Shown: positions 1 through 9,173 of the stretch, one piece after another
Position numbering within the stretch: the first letter of the stretch is position 1
How the letters are laid out: each line of letters opens with the position of its first letter
Source of the DNA: an uncultured Rhizobiaceae group bacterium
Lineage (GTDB): Bacteria; Pseudomonadota; Alphaproteobacteria; Rhizobiales; Rhizobiaceae
Assembly (NCBI GenBank): GCA_938010435.1
Contig: CALLUS010000005.1
Span: 248,001-312,000 of the forward strand
Reading direction: 5' to 3'
DNA: 64,000 nucleotides
Position numbers and translations under genes: made by a program
The notes under the pieces: generated by a model
What the model was told of the DNA's origin: nothing
Databases searched by the model: none
What the model saw: the letters and a program-made list of their open reading frames with translations, nothing else

Positions 1-75
1 TTCGGCGGTAAGAGCGTTGAACTGGGCCTCACTTTTGGAAAGCGCAAACCTCTATCACCGCCGGAACCAGACTAG
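1..75 (+). CDS. C-terminal end of an unidentified protein (partial)
   Basis: Frame 1 is open from the first base and ends at a TAG at 73-75, giving 24 residues ending in PPEPD. It runs toward eipB, which lies on the other strand and ends 21 bases further on, so the two genes converge. The visible stretch is too short for family assignment; it alternates hydrophobic and polar residues and then has a proline-rich end. That it is a real gene end rather than a chance open frame is an inference from position. Confidence 0.35.
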   Translation, partial: FGGKSVELGLTFGKRKPLSPPEPD

Positions 76-96
76 ATGGAAACCGAAACGCGCCGG

Positions 97-936
97 TTAC
101 GGTGTGCAGGGTTTGGAAGGCAAAAACTCAACCTTCTTTAAAGAACCGCGCAAGGAATAGTCGTCATAACGCATCATCAAGTCTCGCGACACGCCGCTTT
201 CCTGCAACAGAAATGACACTTGATAAACGGGCAAACGTTCCCCGGCATTTGCACTTTCTGCCGTAGAAAAATAACTGACAGAAACCGGCCAACTTTCTTC
301 TCGTTCAAACGCTTCAACAACTTCCTTTGGCTCACCTTTTAAATCAGAAACACTTCTCTTTGTTTTACCAACAATAGCAGTTGTATCCACCAATTCGTCA
401 CCTTTGTCAGACCCGTCAAATACGGTGGCGGACAAAATAGTTTCGTTAGATTTTGCAGCGTCGATGATCGCAGCAATGTGCTGCGTCATAAAAATTCCCT
501 TGTCCAATTTAACATCCAGCTTTTCAGGTTTGCTGAGCTTCACGTTCACCGAAGGACCGGAACGGTCGGCTGTTCCACGAACCTCTTGTTCCAATTGACC
601 GTTCAAATAGGACTGAGTGACGAAATTGAAATCAAGACCATCGCCGCTTTCGTAAGTCGTGCTGCGCTGATCTGTTGTAAATCCTTTGCGGGATGTCTGA
701 ACATTCGTCAGAAACCGGAAGCGGACTGCAAATCCTTCGCAAACAGAGCCCTTCATTTCATAGACAATGCGACCATTCATTCCCGTAATGCCGGACCGGT
801 CGCTGGATTCGACCATAGCAAGATCATAAACGGCCCGATGCGCGCGCAATTTGTCTATTGCTGCGGCTTCAACAAAACCCGTTGTGGTCATAAGAGCCAG
901 CAATGAAAGCGACAAGGCCGTTTTTGTTTTGATCAT
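97..936 (-). CDS. eipB: EipB-family periplasmic cell-envelope integrity protein (DUF1849)
   Basis: A 279-residue secreted protein. Residues 1-25 form a signal peptide with a basic start, a Leu/Ala-rich core and cleavage near VEA-A. The rest reads as a beta-rich DUF1849 domain. Two cysteines, C66 and C277, sit at the two ends of the mature chain; the characterised Brucella EipB has a conserved disulfide linking equivalent positions in its spiral beta-barrel. EipB supports envelope integrity and resistance to cell-wall stress. Length matches the family. It is divergent from ridA, so it probably has its own promoter in the 118-base gap. No strong ribosome site is visible before the ATG. Family assignment is firm; the molecular activity of EipB is not known. 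Confidence 0.85.
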   Translation of the reverse strand: MIKTKTALSLSLLALMTTTGFVEAAAIDKLRAHRAVYDLAMVESSDRSGITGMNGRIVYEMKGSVCEGFAVRFRFLTNVQTSRKGFTTDQRSTTYESGDGLDFNFVTQSYLNGQLEQEVRGTADRSGPSVNVKLSKPEKLDVKLDKGIFMTQHIAAIIDAAKSNETILSATVFDGSDKGDELVDTTAIVGKTKRSVSDLKGEPKEVVEAFEREESWPVSVSYFSTAESANAGERLPVYQVSFLLQESGVSRDLMMRYDDYSLRGSLKKVEFLPSKPCTP

Positions 937-1054
937 CTTGAATATGTGTCCGAATGATTTGAATTGATTTGATTTGTCTTCATGCAGTCTTTCACCACAT
1001 GCACAAACGCGCTACTAAATTTACACCTGCATCACACAATTTTTAGGACAGAAC

Positions 1055-1519
1055 ATGGCAGCTGATATTGAAAAGAATTTAAAAGAGCTTGGCATTGAAT
1101 TGCCAGCACCAGCTGCACCCGCAGCGAATTATATTCCATTCACCATTGCCGGAAACATCTTGACCATATCAGGTCAGATTCCCATGGGGCCAAACGGCAT
1201 TGAATTTGTGGGGAAACTTGGTGACACAGCTGACGTGGCAACAGGGCAAGGCGCAGCACGTTTGTGCGCCATCAACATTTTGGCACAAGCACAAATGGCG
1301 CTTGGCGACCTGTCGCGCATCAAACAAGTCATGAAAATTCAAGGCTTCGTCAACGCAACACCTGACTTCACCGACCATCCTGAAGTCATCAACGGAGCAT
1401 CTGACCTTCTGGTGGCAGTGCTTGGCGATGCAGGCAAGCACGCCCGCGCAGCGGTTGGTATGAGCTCACTGCCTCGCGGTGTCGCTGTTGAAGTCGATTG
1501 CACAATCGAAATCGTTTAA
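1055..1519 (+). CDS. RidA/YjgF family enamine/imine deaminase
   Basis: 154 residues, typical of the longer RidA-like subgroup (UK114/YjgF superfamily). The C-terminal LPRGVAVEVD segment contains the conserved arginine (R141) that binds the substrate carboxylate in RidA proteins. RidA hydrolyses reactive 2-aminoacrylate-type enamines released by PLP enzymes; the exact substrate of this subgroup is less certain. An upstream GGACAG gives a ribosome site seven bases before the ATG. It is first in a tight four-gene run (ridA-like, glycerophosphodiesterase, acyltransferase-like, HIT) with a gap of only 3 bases to the next gene, so co-transcription is likely. Confidence 0.85.
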   Translation: MAADIEKNLKELGIELPAPAAPAANYIPFTIAGNILTISGQIPMGPNGIEFVGKLGDTADVATGQGAARLCAINILAQAQMALGDLSRIKQVMKIQGFVNATPDFTDHPEVINGASDLLVAVLGDAGKHARAAVGMSSLPRGVAVEVDCTIEIV

Positions 1520-1522
1520 AGC

Positions 1523-2263
1523 ATGACCAAACTAACGCCCGCACCTGACTGGTTGACTTCACTCCCGATCGCCCATCGCGGATATCACGACCTGTCCGAA
1601 GGGCGCGCTGAAAATTCAATGGCTGCATTTCGCGCAGCCGTTGACGCGGGCTTTGCAATTGAATGCGATTTGCAGGTCACTGCAACAGGCGAACCCGTCG
1701 TATTTCACGACCCGGTTTTGGACAGAATGACGGGTGTGGATGGCAACGTGCGCGACCATTCACCAGCTTCATTGCTTGATATGAAACTTCTGAACATCGC
1801 TGATGGCATCCACCTGCTCACAGAACATTTGAAATTAGTTGCTGGAAGAGTTCCGATTGTTTTGGAGTTAAAAGGCGTTCAGGACGAAGATGCAGGTTTT
1901 GTAGAGGGTGTAGCAAAGGCGCTTGAAGGCTACGAGGGAAAGATCGCACTCATGTCGTTTGATCATTGGATTTGCGCCCAATTCAAGCCGCTCATACCCC
2001 ACCTGCCGCGCGGTTTGACCGCAGAGGGTGACGATAGCGCTTATGATACTCATCTACGGGCGATGGAAGATTACGATCTACAGTTCGTGTCTTATGGTGT
2101 CGCTGATTTACCCAATAAATTTGTGAAAGAAATGCGCGTTATCGATCTCCCCATCATCACATGGACCGTTAAGGACCAACAATCTGCTTCCACCACACGG
2201 AAATATGCAGATCAAATGACGTTTGAAGGATTCGATCCACGCACGGAAAACCTAAATGACTGA
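1523..2263 (+). CDS. Glycerophosphodiester phosphodiesterase
   Basis: 246 residues with the GDPD TIM-barrel signature at the N-terminus. The catalytic pair H18-R19 lies in AHRGYHD, E30-N31 follows, metal ligands E47 and D49 are in IECDLQVT, and the second catalytic histidine H62 is in VVFHDP. The family cleaves glycerophosphodiesters to glycerol-3-phosphate and an alcohol. No signal peptide is seen, so it should act in the cytoplasm on deacylated phospholipid head-groups. Its 3' end overlaps the next start by 8 bases, which suggests translational coupling with the acyltransferase-like gene. Confidence 0.9.
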   Translation: MTKLTPAPDWLTSLPIAHRGYHDLSEGRAENSMAAFRAAVDAGFAIECDLQVTATGEPVVFHDPVLDRMTGVDGNVRDHSPASLLDMKLLNIADGIHLLTEHLKLVAGRVPIVLELKGVQDEDAGFVEGVAKALEGYEGKIALMSFDHWICAQFKPLIPHLPRGLTAEGDDSAYDTHLRAMEDYDLQFVSYGVADLPNKFVKEMRVIDLPIITWTVKDQQSASTTRKYADQMTFEGFDPRTENLND

Positions 2264-3455
2264 TTCAAACGACGTGACAATTCGCGTTGTGAGCAGCATG
2301 GACGACATTCCATTAGCGGATTGGGATCAACTGGCCAATCCCTCATCTGACCCTACGGATGAATACGACTACAATCCGTTTAACAGCCACGCCTTTTTTG
2401 ATGCTTTGGAAAAATCAAATTCTGCGAGCCGAAGTTCAGGCTGGTTAGGCCAACATTTGGTCATGGAACACAAGGATGCCGACACTTCAAAGATCACCGG
2501 CATACTGCCGTGCTATCTTAAAAATCACAGTCAGGGCGAATATGTTTTTGACCACGGTTGGGCAGATGCGTTCGAGCGCGCTGGCGGCAATTACTACCCA
2601 AAACTTCAAGCAACAACGCCATTCACCCCTGCCACAGGCCGAAGACTTTTGGTAGGCAATAACAAAAACACTGCGAAACGCCGTTTGTTACTGGCTGGCG
2701 GATTGCAGCAAGTTTGTGAGCAATTGGAGGTCTCTTCCGCTCATGTAACATTCTTACCGGACGATGAATGGGACGTTTTAGGCAAGGCGGATTTTCTCCA
2801 GCGAACGGACCAACAGTTCCATTGGTTGAACAACGGATACGAAAGTTTCGATCAATTTCTTGCTGTGTTGTCATCGCGCAAACGGAAAAACATCCGAAAA
2901 GAACGCGCCACCGCCTTGAAAGACAATGGGATCACGATTGAGCATCTCACAGGTTCAGATTTAACCGAAAATATTTGGGATACATTCTATCAATTTTACA
3001 TGGATACCGGGTCGCGCAAATGGGGGCAACCTTATCTAACGCGTGACTTTTATTCACGCATTGGTGAAACCATGGCGGACGATATTTTACTGATCATGGC
3101 GAAGCGCGAAGGTCGCTATATCGCTGGCGCCATAAACTTCGTCGGTTCCCACACGCTGTTCGGCAGGCACTGGGGCTGTGTCGAAGATCATGCCTGTTTG
3201 CATTTTGAAGTCTGCTACTATCAAGCCATAGACTTCGCGATTGCCAACAAACTGTTGCGTGTTGAAGCTGGCGCCCAAGGCGGTCATAAACTTGCACGCG
3301 GTTACATGCCACAAATCACCCGTTCAGCGCATTTCATCACTCATCCGGACTTCCGGCGTGCAGTTTCTGATTATCTGGAACAAGAGCGCAAAGCGGTTCA
3401 GAGGGAAAATGAAGCCATCACGCGCCACGGCCCCTTCAAAAAGGAAAACTCCTAA
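2256..3455 (+). CDS. GNAT/FemAB-like acyltransferase (DUF482, COG3146)
   Basis: 399 residues of the COG3146 family, often annotated as a peptidoglycan biosynthesis/recognition or GNAT protein. An acidic N-terminal half precedes a basic SSRKRKNIRKE segment near residue 208 and a FemAB/GNAT-like C-terminal half containing the GAINFVG and LARGYMPQ stretches. Family length is about 380-400, so it is full-length. It overlaps gdpD upstream and shares a TAATG stop/start with the HIT gene downstream. Substrate is unknown; the fold suggests transfer of an acyl or aminoacyl group. Confidence is high for the family and low for function. Confidence 0.8.
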   Translation: MTDSNDVTIRVVSSMDDIPLADWDQLANPSSDPTDEYDYNPFNSHAFFDALEKSNSASRSSGWLGQHLVMEHKDADTSKITGILPCYLKNHSQGEYVFDHGWADAFERAGGNYYPKLQATTPFTPATGRRLLVGNNKNTAKRRLLLAGGLQQVCEQLEVSSAHVTFLPDDEWDVLGKADFLQRTDQQFHWLNNGYESFDQFLAVLSSRKRKNIRKERATALKDNGITIEHLTGSDLTENIWDTFYQFYMDTGSRKWGQPYLTRDFYSRIGETMADDILLIMAKREGRYIAGAINFVGSHTLFGRHWGCVEDHACLHFEVCYYQAIDFAIANKLLRVEAGAQGGHKLARGYMPQITRSAHFITHPDFRRAVSDYLEQERKAVQRENEAITRHGPFKKENS

Positions 3456-3883
3456 TGTCTGAATATGACGATCAAAACATCTTCGCCAAAATTATTCGCG
3501 GTGAACTGCCAAGCGAGACTGTGTTCGAAGATGAGGACACAATCGTCATTATGGACATCATGCCCCGTGGCGATGGTCATTGTCTCGTGCTGCCCAAAGC
3601 CCCTGCCCGCAACGTTTTCGATGCCACGCCGGAAAGTTTGGCTGCGGTTTCAAAAACAATTCAACATGTAGCTCGTGCATGTAAGGCTGCGTTCAATGCG
3701 GATGGCATTACGATTCAACAGTTCAATGAATCTGCGGGTGGTCAGGTTGTTTTCCACTTGCACGTTCACGTAATCCCACGTTTTGAAGGTATTAAAATGC
3801 GCCCGCACACCGGAGAGATGGAACAGGGCGACGTGTTAAAAGCCAACGCGAAAAAAATTCGTCAGGCGTTGGCAGAGCTTTGA
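3455..3883 (+). CDS. HIT family nucleotide-binding hydrolase
   Basis: 142 residues with the histidine-triad motif HLHVHVIP at 101-108 (H101, H103, H105), plus the usual FAKIIRGE start and the VLPKAPARN strand. HIT proteins of the Hint branch cleave nucleoside phosphoramidates or adenylates such as AMP-lysine. It starts on a TAATG overlap with the preceding gene. The last 22 bases overlap the 3' end of the PAP2 gene on the other strand, a tail-to-tail overlap with no room for a separate terminator. Cytoplasmic. Confidence 0.92.
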   Translation: MSEYDDQNIFAKIIRGELPSETVFEDEDTIVIMDIMPRGDGHCLVLPKAPARNVFDATPESLAAVSKTIQHVARACKAAFNADGITIQQFNESAGGQVVFHLHVHVIPRFEGIKMRPHTGEMEQGDVLKANAKKIRQALAEL

Positions 3884-4830
3884 GTGCTTTCATAGTCGTT
3901 CAAATGAGCACGAACAATACGTTCCGCCATCCAAACGCCCAAGCCGAACAAAATAGCACCACCAAACAGGTCCGCCAGATGATGCCCGCCATGAATGAGT
4001 GTTCCCGGCAGAACAATCAGATTCAAAACCAGAAAGACTGGAAATAGTTTGCGGAGACCAATCGCAGCAAATGTGCAGATAAATGCCATCGTCGTGTGAT
4101 AAGATGGAAATGCAATTAGTCCCTCCACATGAGCAGGCGTCACGGTTTCAGGGCCGGAAATCATCATCGTCAAAAGCCGTTGGCCATATTCAGAAGTCAC
4201 CATAGGGCGCGTTTTGGCTGCAACCTCATCGGACAGTGTGAACATTGCAGATGGGCCGTGGCTTGGAAACAATGACCAAAACGCGATCAAAACCACTGTC
4301 GTCGTTACCAACAAAAGCAGCATACGGTGCAGCCAGATTTTTTTACCCATAAACCCCAAAAGCAAAATCAGTATGGTCAACTGCGGCATGACAGAAATAT
4401 AGGCAAAGCGACTCAATTCATTGAACCATGGAACATCTCCCGCCCATGAAACGATCCCAGGCCATGAATAGCCCAACCATGTATCAAATTGGAGTAAGTA
4501 GCCATCGATTGGATGGCCGTTCAATGGGAGTAATAGAAAATTGAACACAAGAGCCGAGTTCGAGAAAAGCAGCATCAATGCGAGACATGTCAACGCATCT
4601 CCGATACCAGTTCCACGACCGGACAATCGATAAAATTGCCCCAAAGCCCCTACAAATATCGCCAATGCAAACAAGCCTGAATAGGCTTGCGCGTCTATGG
4701 CACCTCCGCGAAATATCAAAAGTCCGGCATTGATAATCATCAATGCTGCAGCAATACGCAGAACCAGAATTTCAGCACCATCCAGCGCAAACCATTTGGT
4801 TTTTGTGGTCTCTGTGATGTCGAGGCTCAT
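3862..4830 (-). CDS. Integral membrane PAP2-family phosphatase
   Basis: 322 residues from the preferred start (MSLDITET). An upstream in-frame ATG at 4872 would add 14 residues, but the ATG at 4830 has a GAGAGC ribosome site seven bases before it. Several hydrophobic helices are followed by the C-terminal PAP2 motifs: PSYHTTMAF with one catalytic histidine, then GGHHLADLFGG with the histidine and aspartate. The layout resembles the inositolphosphotransferase/Aur1-like PAP2 branch. Such enzymes dephosphorylate lipid phosphates or transfer head-groups at the membrane. It converges with the HIT gene. The substrate cannot be read from sequence. Confidence 0.8.
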   Translation of the reverse strand: MSLDITETTKTKWFALDGAEILVLRIAAALMIINAGLLIFRGGAIDAQAYSGLFALAIFVGALGQFYRLSGRGTGIGDALTCLALMLLFSNSALVFNFLLLPLNGHPIDGYLLQFDTWLGYSWPGIVSWAGDVPWFNELSRFAYISVMPQLTILILLLGFMGKKIWLHRMLLLLVTTTVVLIAFWSLFPSHGPSAMFTLSDEVAAKTRPMVTSEYGQRLLTMMISGPETVTPAHVEGLIAFPSYHTTMAFICTFAAIGLRKLFPVFLVLNLIVLPGTLIHGGHHLADLFGGAILFGLGVWMAERIVRAHLNDYESTQSSANA

Positions 4831-4885
4831 AGGTGCTCTCAAAATTGAAAAAGTCTGCACTCTTTTTGCCAACAGAGTTTTAGGA

Positions 4886-5236
4886 TCAGGTTAACCAAAA
4901 TCCAGTCAACAACAGAACTTCCGCCACCACCACACCCACAATAACTTTCCGGCCAGTCACGAGAAAAACTCCAAACCCTCCGAACGCAGCACCCAATCGC
5001 AACCACAAAGGCAGTTCCGCCAAGGTTCCAGTGGGGTTGAATACAAATTGCGCAATAACCGCTGCAACCAGGCCGGTTGCGATGCACCTGATGAACACAA
5101 GCCATTCGGACGTTTCATCAAGGTTGCCGACAAGAAAGACGCCAGCCCACCGCCAGACCGACGTTGGCACAACGCCAGCGATCAATATAAAGAGAAACGG
5201 CCACCACCAAACTTCGAAACTATTGTAAAACATCAC
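4886..5236 (-). CDS. azlD: AzlD-family branched-chain amino-acid export subunit
   Basis: 116 residues, almost all hydrophobic, with about four membrane segments; the N-terminal WWWPFLFILIAGVVPTSVWR is typical of AzlD proteins. AzlD is the small partner of AzlC in export of branched-chain amino acids. The start overlaps the stop of azlC by four bases (ATGA), so the pair is translationally coupled. Length is in the family range of 100-120. Confidence 0.82.
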   Translation of the reverse strand: MMFYNSFEVWWWPFLFILIAGVVPTSVWRWAGVFLVGNLDETSEWLVFIRCIATGLVAAVIAQFVFNPTGTLAELPLWLRLGAAFGGFGVFLVTGRKVIVGVVVAEVLLLTGFWLT

Positions 5237-5994
5237 TCAGTTCCAATCTTGGGTGCCAAGATGCGGTGCAATGCGTAAGCGACAATGCCAGCAAGAAGCC
5301 CGGCAATCAAAATATTGGCCTGCGGCATGTACCAAGTAGCGATGGGACCCAGGACAAATCCAACACCCAGCGCAATGTGTTCCGCCTTCGCTCGTGCAGT
5401 GTTCCAAATGGATGTTGCAAAATATATTGGCGTGAGAAAATACAAACAAGCCATAATCGCTGGTGGTAAAGACGGAGCCAATTGATGAACAAGTGCTGCC
5501 GCAACCGTTGTTGCAATGGCCATCGTGCTTGCAAATCCGACAAAATAAGGAAGCCGCCCACGTCGTGGAATATCTTTTGCTTTCTGCAATGTGTGAACCC
5601 AAGCGGTGATGGCCACCAGATTGGACACCAAAAGCAAATGCCAACGTTTTGTATGGGGGGCACGAATTTCAGGGATCAATGCCATTGTCATGGGCATCAT
5701 GCGTATAGCAGCCAATGCAACAGCGGGCGCAATAGCAAGCAACGAGGCACCGCTCACAATGCCAGCCAACAAAATCAAATGGCTTGGTAGTGCCCAAATT
5801 GTCGGCACCAAAAATATGAGATGCGCCAGTGGAAGCCCCGCCTCTCGCGCCAAACCACCAAACCCGACAAATGCCGACAGCAATATGAATGCAGGGAGCG
5901 AGAACAAATTTCTCGCCCCCTGCAAATACCATGACCAATCATAGGATTGATCCTCGTTATTGGAATGGACCTGATCAGAATTGAGCAACATCAT
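5233..5994 (-). CDS. azlC: AzlC-family branched-chain amino-acid permease
   Basis: 253 residues. A hydrophilic N-terminus of about 25 residues is followed by roughly six to seven hydrophobic helices. The AzlC signatures include FVGFGGLAREAGL near 43-55 and RMMPMTMALIPE near 97-108. AzlC forms the main exporter subunit with AzlD. The start is an ATGATG pair with no convincing Shine-Dalgarno, so initiation could be a few codons downstream. It is the first gene of a two-gene unit downstream of the small unknown protein. Confidence 0.83.
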   Translation of the reverse strand: MMLLNSDQVHSNNEDQSYDWSWYLQGARNLFSLPAFILLSAFVGFGGLAREAGLPLAHLIFLVPTIWALPSHLILLAGIVSGASLLAIAPAVALAAIRMMPMTMALIPEIRAPHTKRWHLLLVSNLVAITAWVHTLQKAKDIPRRGRLPYFVGFASTMAIATTVAAALVHQLAPSLPPAIMACLYFLTPIYFATSIWNTARAKAEHIALGVGFVLGPIATWYMPQANILIAGLLAGIVAYALHRILAPKIGTE

Positions 5995-6082
5995 GAATAA
6001 GAATGAATAGAAACACTATTCTATCTGTGATGGGCAATTCCCTTAAGATCAATCCCTATTCGCATATCCGGGTTGTTCTGCC

Positions 6083-6496
6083 TTAATGATTGGCAGCAGA
6101 ACCATTGGTCGTCATCGGCTTCAAGAACGGGCCAAGCAGTCCACCTTTAGTGTTCTCGCTGGCATCTTTGATGATCGACGTATCGTTTTCCATCTCTGCC
6201 ACGAGCTCGTCGATCACTTCTTCATTCGACAATTCATGAGAATTGTCAGCCTTGGGCTTTTCCAGGCGCGTCTCCTTTTCAGGAACAATGGCCTCTTTTT
6301 TAGGGGCTGGTGTTGCCAAGCTTACATAAGATTTTCGCTGCTCTTCTGTAGGTTCAAACTCCAAACGATCTTCCGCCTTTTCACCCAAATCCAGCAAAAG
6401 AATGCCGAGTTTCTTGGCCAATTTGAAGTCTGCACTGCGGCGAAGCCTTTGAATAGCATCTGCACGGATCGTTTTCAGTTGATCAATATGGTCCAT
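6083..6496 (-). CDS. Unrecognised acidic protein downstream of clpA
   Basis: 137 residues from the ATG at 6496, which has an AGGGAA ribosome site eight bases upstream; a longer frame to 6589 lacks one. The first 45 residues are helical and look like a short conserved module (DQLKTIRADAIQRLRR, then LGILLLDLGEK). The rest is charged, Pro/Glu/Lys-rich and probably disordered, ending in GLLGPFLKP. There is no signal peptide or membrane segment. A strong terminator separates it from clpA, so it is its own transcription unit. I do not recognise a named family. Confidence 0.7.
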   Translation of the reverse strand: MDHIDQLKTIRADAIQRLRRSADFKLAKKLGILLLDLGEKAEDRLEFEPTEEQRKSYVSLATPAPKKEAIVPEKETRLEKPKADNSHELSNEEVIDELVAEMENDTSIIKDASENTKGGLLGPFLKPMTTNGSAANH

Positions 6497-6624
6497 GTGT
6501 TTGTTCCCTGTCTTTGTTATTATTACAAATTCAGAGTTGAAGAGAAAACAGGCGTGGAGGTGGCAAAACTGTGAAATCCCGAGGTGCAAATATCACAAAT
6601 AATGTCACGGTGCTAACAGATATC

Positions 6625-6655
6625 AAAAAGGCGGAACCAATGGTTCCGCCTTTTT
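6625..6655 (-). terminator. Intrinsic terminator of clpA (bidirectional shape)
   Basis: A perfect 10-bp inverted repeat (GGCGGAACCA / TGGTTCCGCC, 6630-6650, one-base centre) is flanked by AAAAA on the left and TTTTT on the right. It lies 22 bases after the clpA stop. Because both flanks are suitable it could end transcription from either strand. Confidence 0.85.
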
Positions 6656-6676
6656 CTATTCAGTTGATCGCAAAAG

Positions 6677-9118
6677 TTAACTTTTCAGCGGCACTTTCGG
6701 CACAGCCGTTCCACCCTTGCGTTTCGGTTTAGGTGCCGCCTTTGGCTTTGTAGTAGCTTTCGCTGGCGCCTTTTTCTTTGCCGGCGCTTTTTTACCTGTC
6801 GCCTTTTTGACAACTTTTTCTTTCTTCGGCTTCACAGGTTTATCTTCGATAGCTTCTAGTTTGAGCTGTTTCTCACCGTCTTTCTCTTCAACAGTAACAA
6901 TAACAGTTCCACCTTTTTGGAGATTACCGAACAACACTTCGTCCGCCAGCGGCTTCTTAATGTGCTCTTGAATAACACGGCCCAATGGACGCGCACCCAT
7001 ACGGTCATCATAACCTTTCTTGGCAATCCACTCGATCGCTTCAGGCGACAATTCAAATGTTACGCCGCGCTCAGAAAGTTGCGCTTCCAATTGAATAACG
7101 AATTTCTGCACCACTTGATGAACGATCTCTGGCTTGAGGCCATCGAACGGGATGATTGCATCCAAGCGGTTGCGGAATTCTGGTGCAAACAAACGGTTGA
7201 TCGCTTCCATATCATCGCCAGTGCGTTTGGAAGACCCGAACCCGATAGCAGATTTAGCAGCTTCCGAAGCGCCCGCATTTGTGGTCATCACGATAATCAC
7301 ATTGCGGAAATCAACTTTCTTGCCGTTGTGATCAGTCAGCGCACCATTGTCCATCACCTGCAACAGAATGTTGAATAGGTCCGGATGGGCTTTTTCGATC
7401 TCGTCCAGCAGCAAGACACAATGGGGGTGTTGATCCACACCATCGGTCAACAATCCACCTTGATCAAACCCGACATATCCTGGAGGCGCACCGATCAAAC
7501 GAGAGATCGTGTGGCGTTCCATGTATTCAGACATGTCAAAGCGCAACAACTCAACACCAAGTGTGTCGGCCAATTGTTTAACAACTTCGGTTTTACCAAC
7601 CCCTGTGGGGCCAGAGAACAAATAAGACCCGATTGGCTTTTCTGGTTCACGCAACCCTGCCCGTGCCAATTTGATAGATGAGGCCAAAGCATCAATTGCC
7701 TTATCTTGACCGTAGACCATGCGTTTCAGCTGATCGGTCAAATTCTTGAGAACTTCGGCATCGTCCTTAGACACGGTCTTCGGAGGAATGCGTGCCATCG
7801 TGGCAATTGTGGCTTCAATATCTGTAACACCAATGGTCTTTTTGCGCTTTTCAGCTGGCAAGAGCATTTGGCTTGCGCCTGTTTCATCGACAACATCAAT
7901 CGCCTTATCGGGCAATTTACGATCATTAATGTAACGCGCAGACAATTCTACGGCTGATGTAATCGCGTCATTTGAATATTTCACTTTATGGAAATCTTCG
8001 AAATAGGGTTTCAATCCCTTCATGATTTCAATTGCATCAGGAACCGATGGTTCATTCACATCAATTTTCTGGAAACGGCGCACCAGCGCACGATCTTTTT
8101 CAAAGAACTGACGATACTCTTTATATGTCGTCGAGCCGATACACCGTATTGAACCGCCAGAAAGCGCTGGCTTGAGCAAATTGGACGCATCCATGGCACC
8201 GCCAGATGTGGCACCCGCGCCAATAACAGTATGAATTTCATCGATGAACATAATCGCACCGGGTGTGTCTTCGATTTCTTTCACGACCTGTTTCAGGCGC
8301 TCTTCAAAATCACCGCGATAACGGGTGCCGGCAAGCAAAGTTCCCATATCAAGCGAGTAGATTGTCGCATCGAACAGAACTTCCGGTACATCTTTATCAA
8401 CAATACGTTTGGCCAATCCCTCGGCAATCGCTGTTTTACCAACACCAGGGTCACCGACATAAAGTGGATTGTTTTTTGATCGACGGCATAAAACCTGAAT
8501 AGTGCGATTCACTTCTTCCTTACGACCGATCAGAATATCGATCTTACCATCAATGGCCTTTTGATTGAGATTGACACAATAAGCCGCCAACGCTTCGCCT
8601 TTTTTGGCTTCGCCGCCCTCGCCTTCAGGTCCAATGCCTCCATCGACACCTTCAACAGGGCGCCCCTCGCTCGTTCCGGCACGTTTGGCAATACCGTGAG
8701 AAATAAAGTTCACTGCATCATAGCGGGTCATGTCCTGCTCTTGCAGGAAATAAGCCGCATGACTTTCCCGCTCAGCAAAAATAGCCACCAATACGTTAGC
8801 ACCGGTCACTTCTTCGCGACCAGAAGATTGGACGTGAATAACAGCACGTTGGATGACCCGCTGAAACCCGGGTGTGGGTTTTGAATCTTCGAAAGTTTCC
8901 GTCACCAAGTTGTTCAACTCGGTGTCAATGAAAGCATAAAGATCATCACGCAAACGATCGACACCCACATTGCAAGCGTTCAGCACAGCAACGGCATCTT
9001 CATCGTCCACCAACGCAAGCAGTAAATGCTCTAACGTCGCGTGTTCTTGGCTGCGTTCGTTGGCGTAAGTAAGCGCCCTGTGAAGAGCGTTTTCAAGACT
9101 GTCGGTAAAACTTGGCAA
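6677..9118 (-). CDS. clpA: ATP-dependent Clp protease ATP-binding subunit ClpA
   Basis: 813 residues. The N-domain (1-145) carries the Clp_N repeats that dock ClpS. A Gly/Glu-rich linker (155-175) leads to AAA+ module 1, with Walker A GDPGVGKTA at 222-230 and Walker B FIDEIH. A second AAA+ module has GPTGVGKTE and LLLDEIEKAHP. Residues 761-813 form a Lys/Ala/Pro-rich basic tail that is disordered in appearance. ClpA unfolds substrates and threads them into ClpP, including N-degron substrates delivered by ClpS. clpS lies 55 bases upstream in the same direction, so they are probably co-transcribed; a strong terminator follows. Confidence 0.97.
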   Translation of the reverse strand: MPSFTDSLENALHRALTYANERSQEHATLEHLLLALVDDEDAVAVLNACNVGVDRLRDDLYAFIDTELNNLVTETFEDSKPTPGFQRVIQRAVIHVQSSGREEVTGANVLVAIFAERESHAAYFLQEQDMTRYDAVNFISHGIAKRAGTSEGRPVEGVDGGIGPEGEGGEAKKGEALAAYCVNLNQKAIDGKIDILIGRKEEVNRTIQVLCRRSKNNPLYVGDPGVGKTAIAEGLAKRIVDKDVPEVLFDATIYSLDMGTLLAGTRYRGDFEERLKQVVKEIEDTPGAIMFIDEIHTVIGAGATSGGAMDASNLLKPALSGGSIRCIGSTTYKEYRQFFEKDRALVRRFQKIDVNEPSVPDAIEIMKGLKPYFEDFHKVKYSNDAITSAVELSARYINDRKLPDKAIDVVDETGASQMLLPAEKRKKTIGVTDIEATIATMARIPPKTVSKDDAEVLKNLTDQLKRMVYGQDKAIDALASSIKLARAGLREPEKPIGSYLFSGPTGVGKTEVVKQLADTLGVELLRFDMSEYMERHTISRLIGAPPGYVGFDQGGLLTDGVDQHPHCVLLLDEIEKAHPDLFNILLQVMDNGALTDHNGKKVDFRNVIIVMTTNAGASEAAKSAIGFGSSKRTGDDMEAINRLFAPEFRNRLDAIIPFDGLKPEIVHQVVQKFVIQLEAQLSERGVTFELSPEAIEWIAKKGYDDRMGARPLGRVIQEHIKKPLADEVLFGNLQKGGTVIVTVEEKDGEKQLKLEAIEDKPVKPKKEKVVKKATGKKAPAKKKAPAKATTKPKAAPKPKRKGGTAVPKVPLKS

Positions 9119-9173
9119 AAGACATTCCTAATTTGAGTTCAAACATTTCGCGACGGGTGTCACAAAATTTAGT

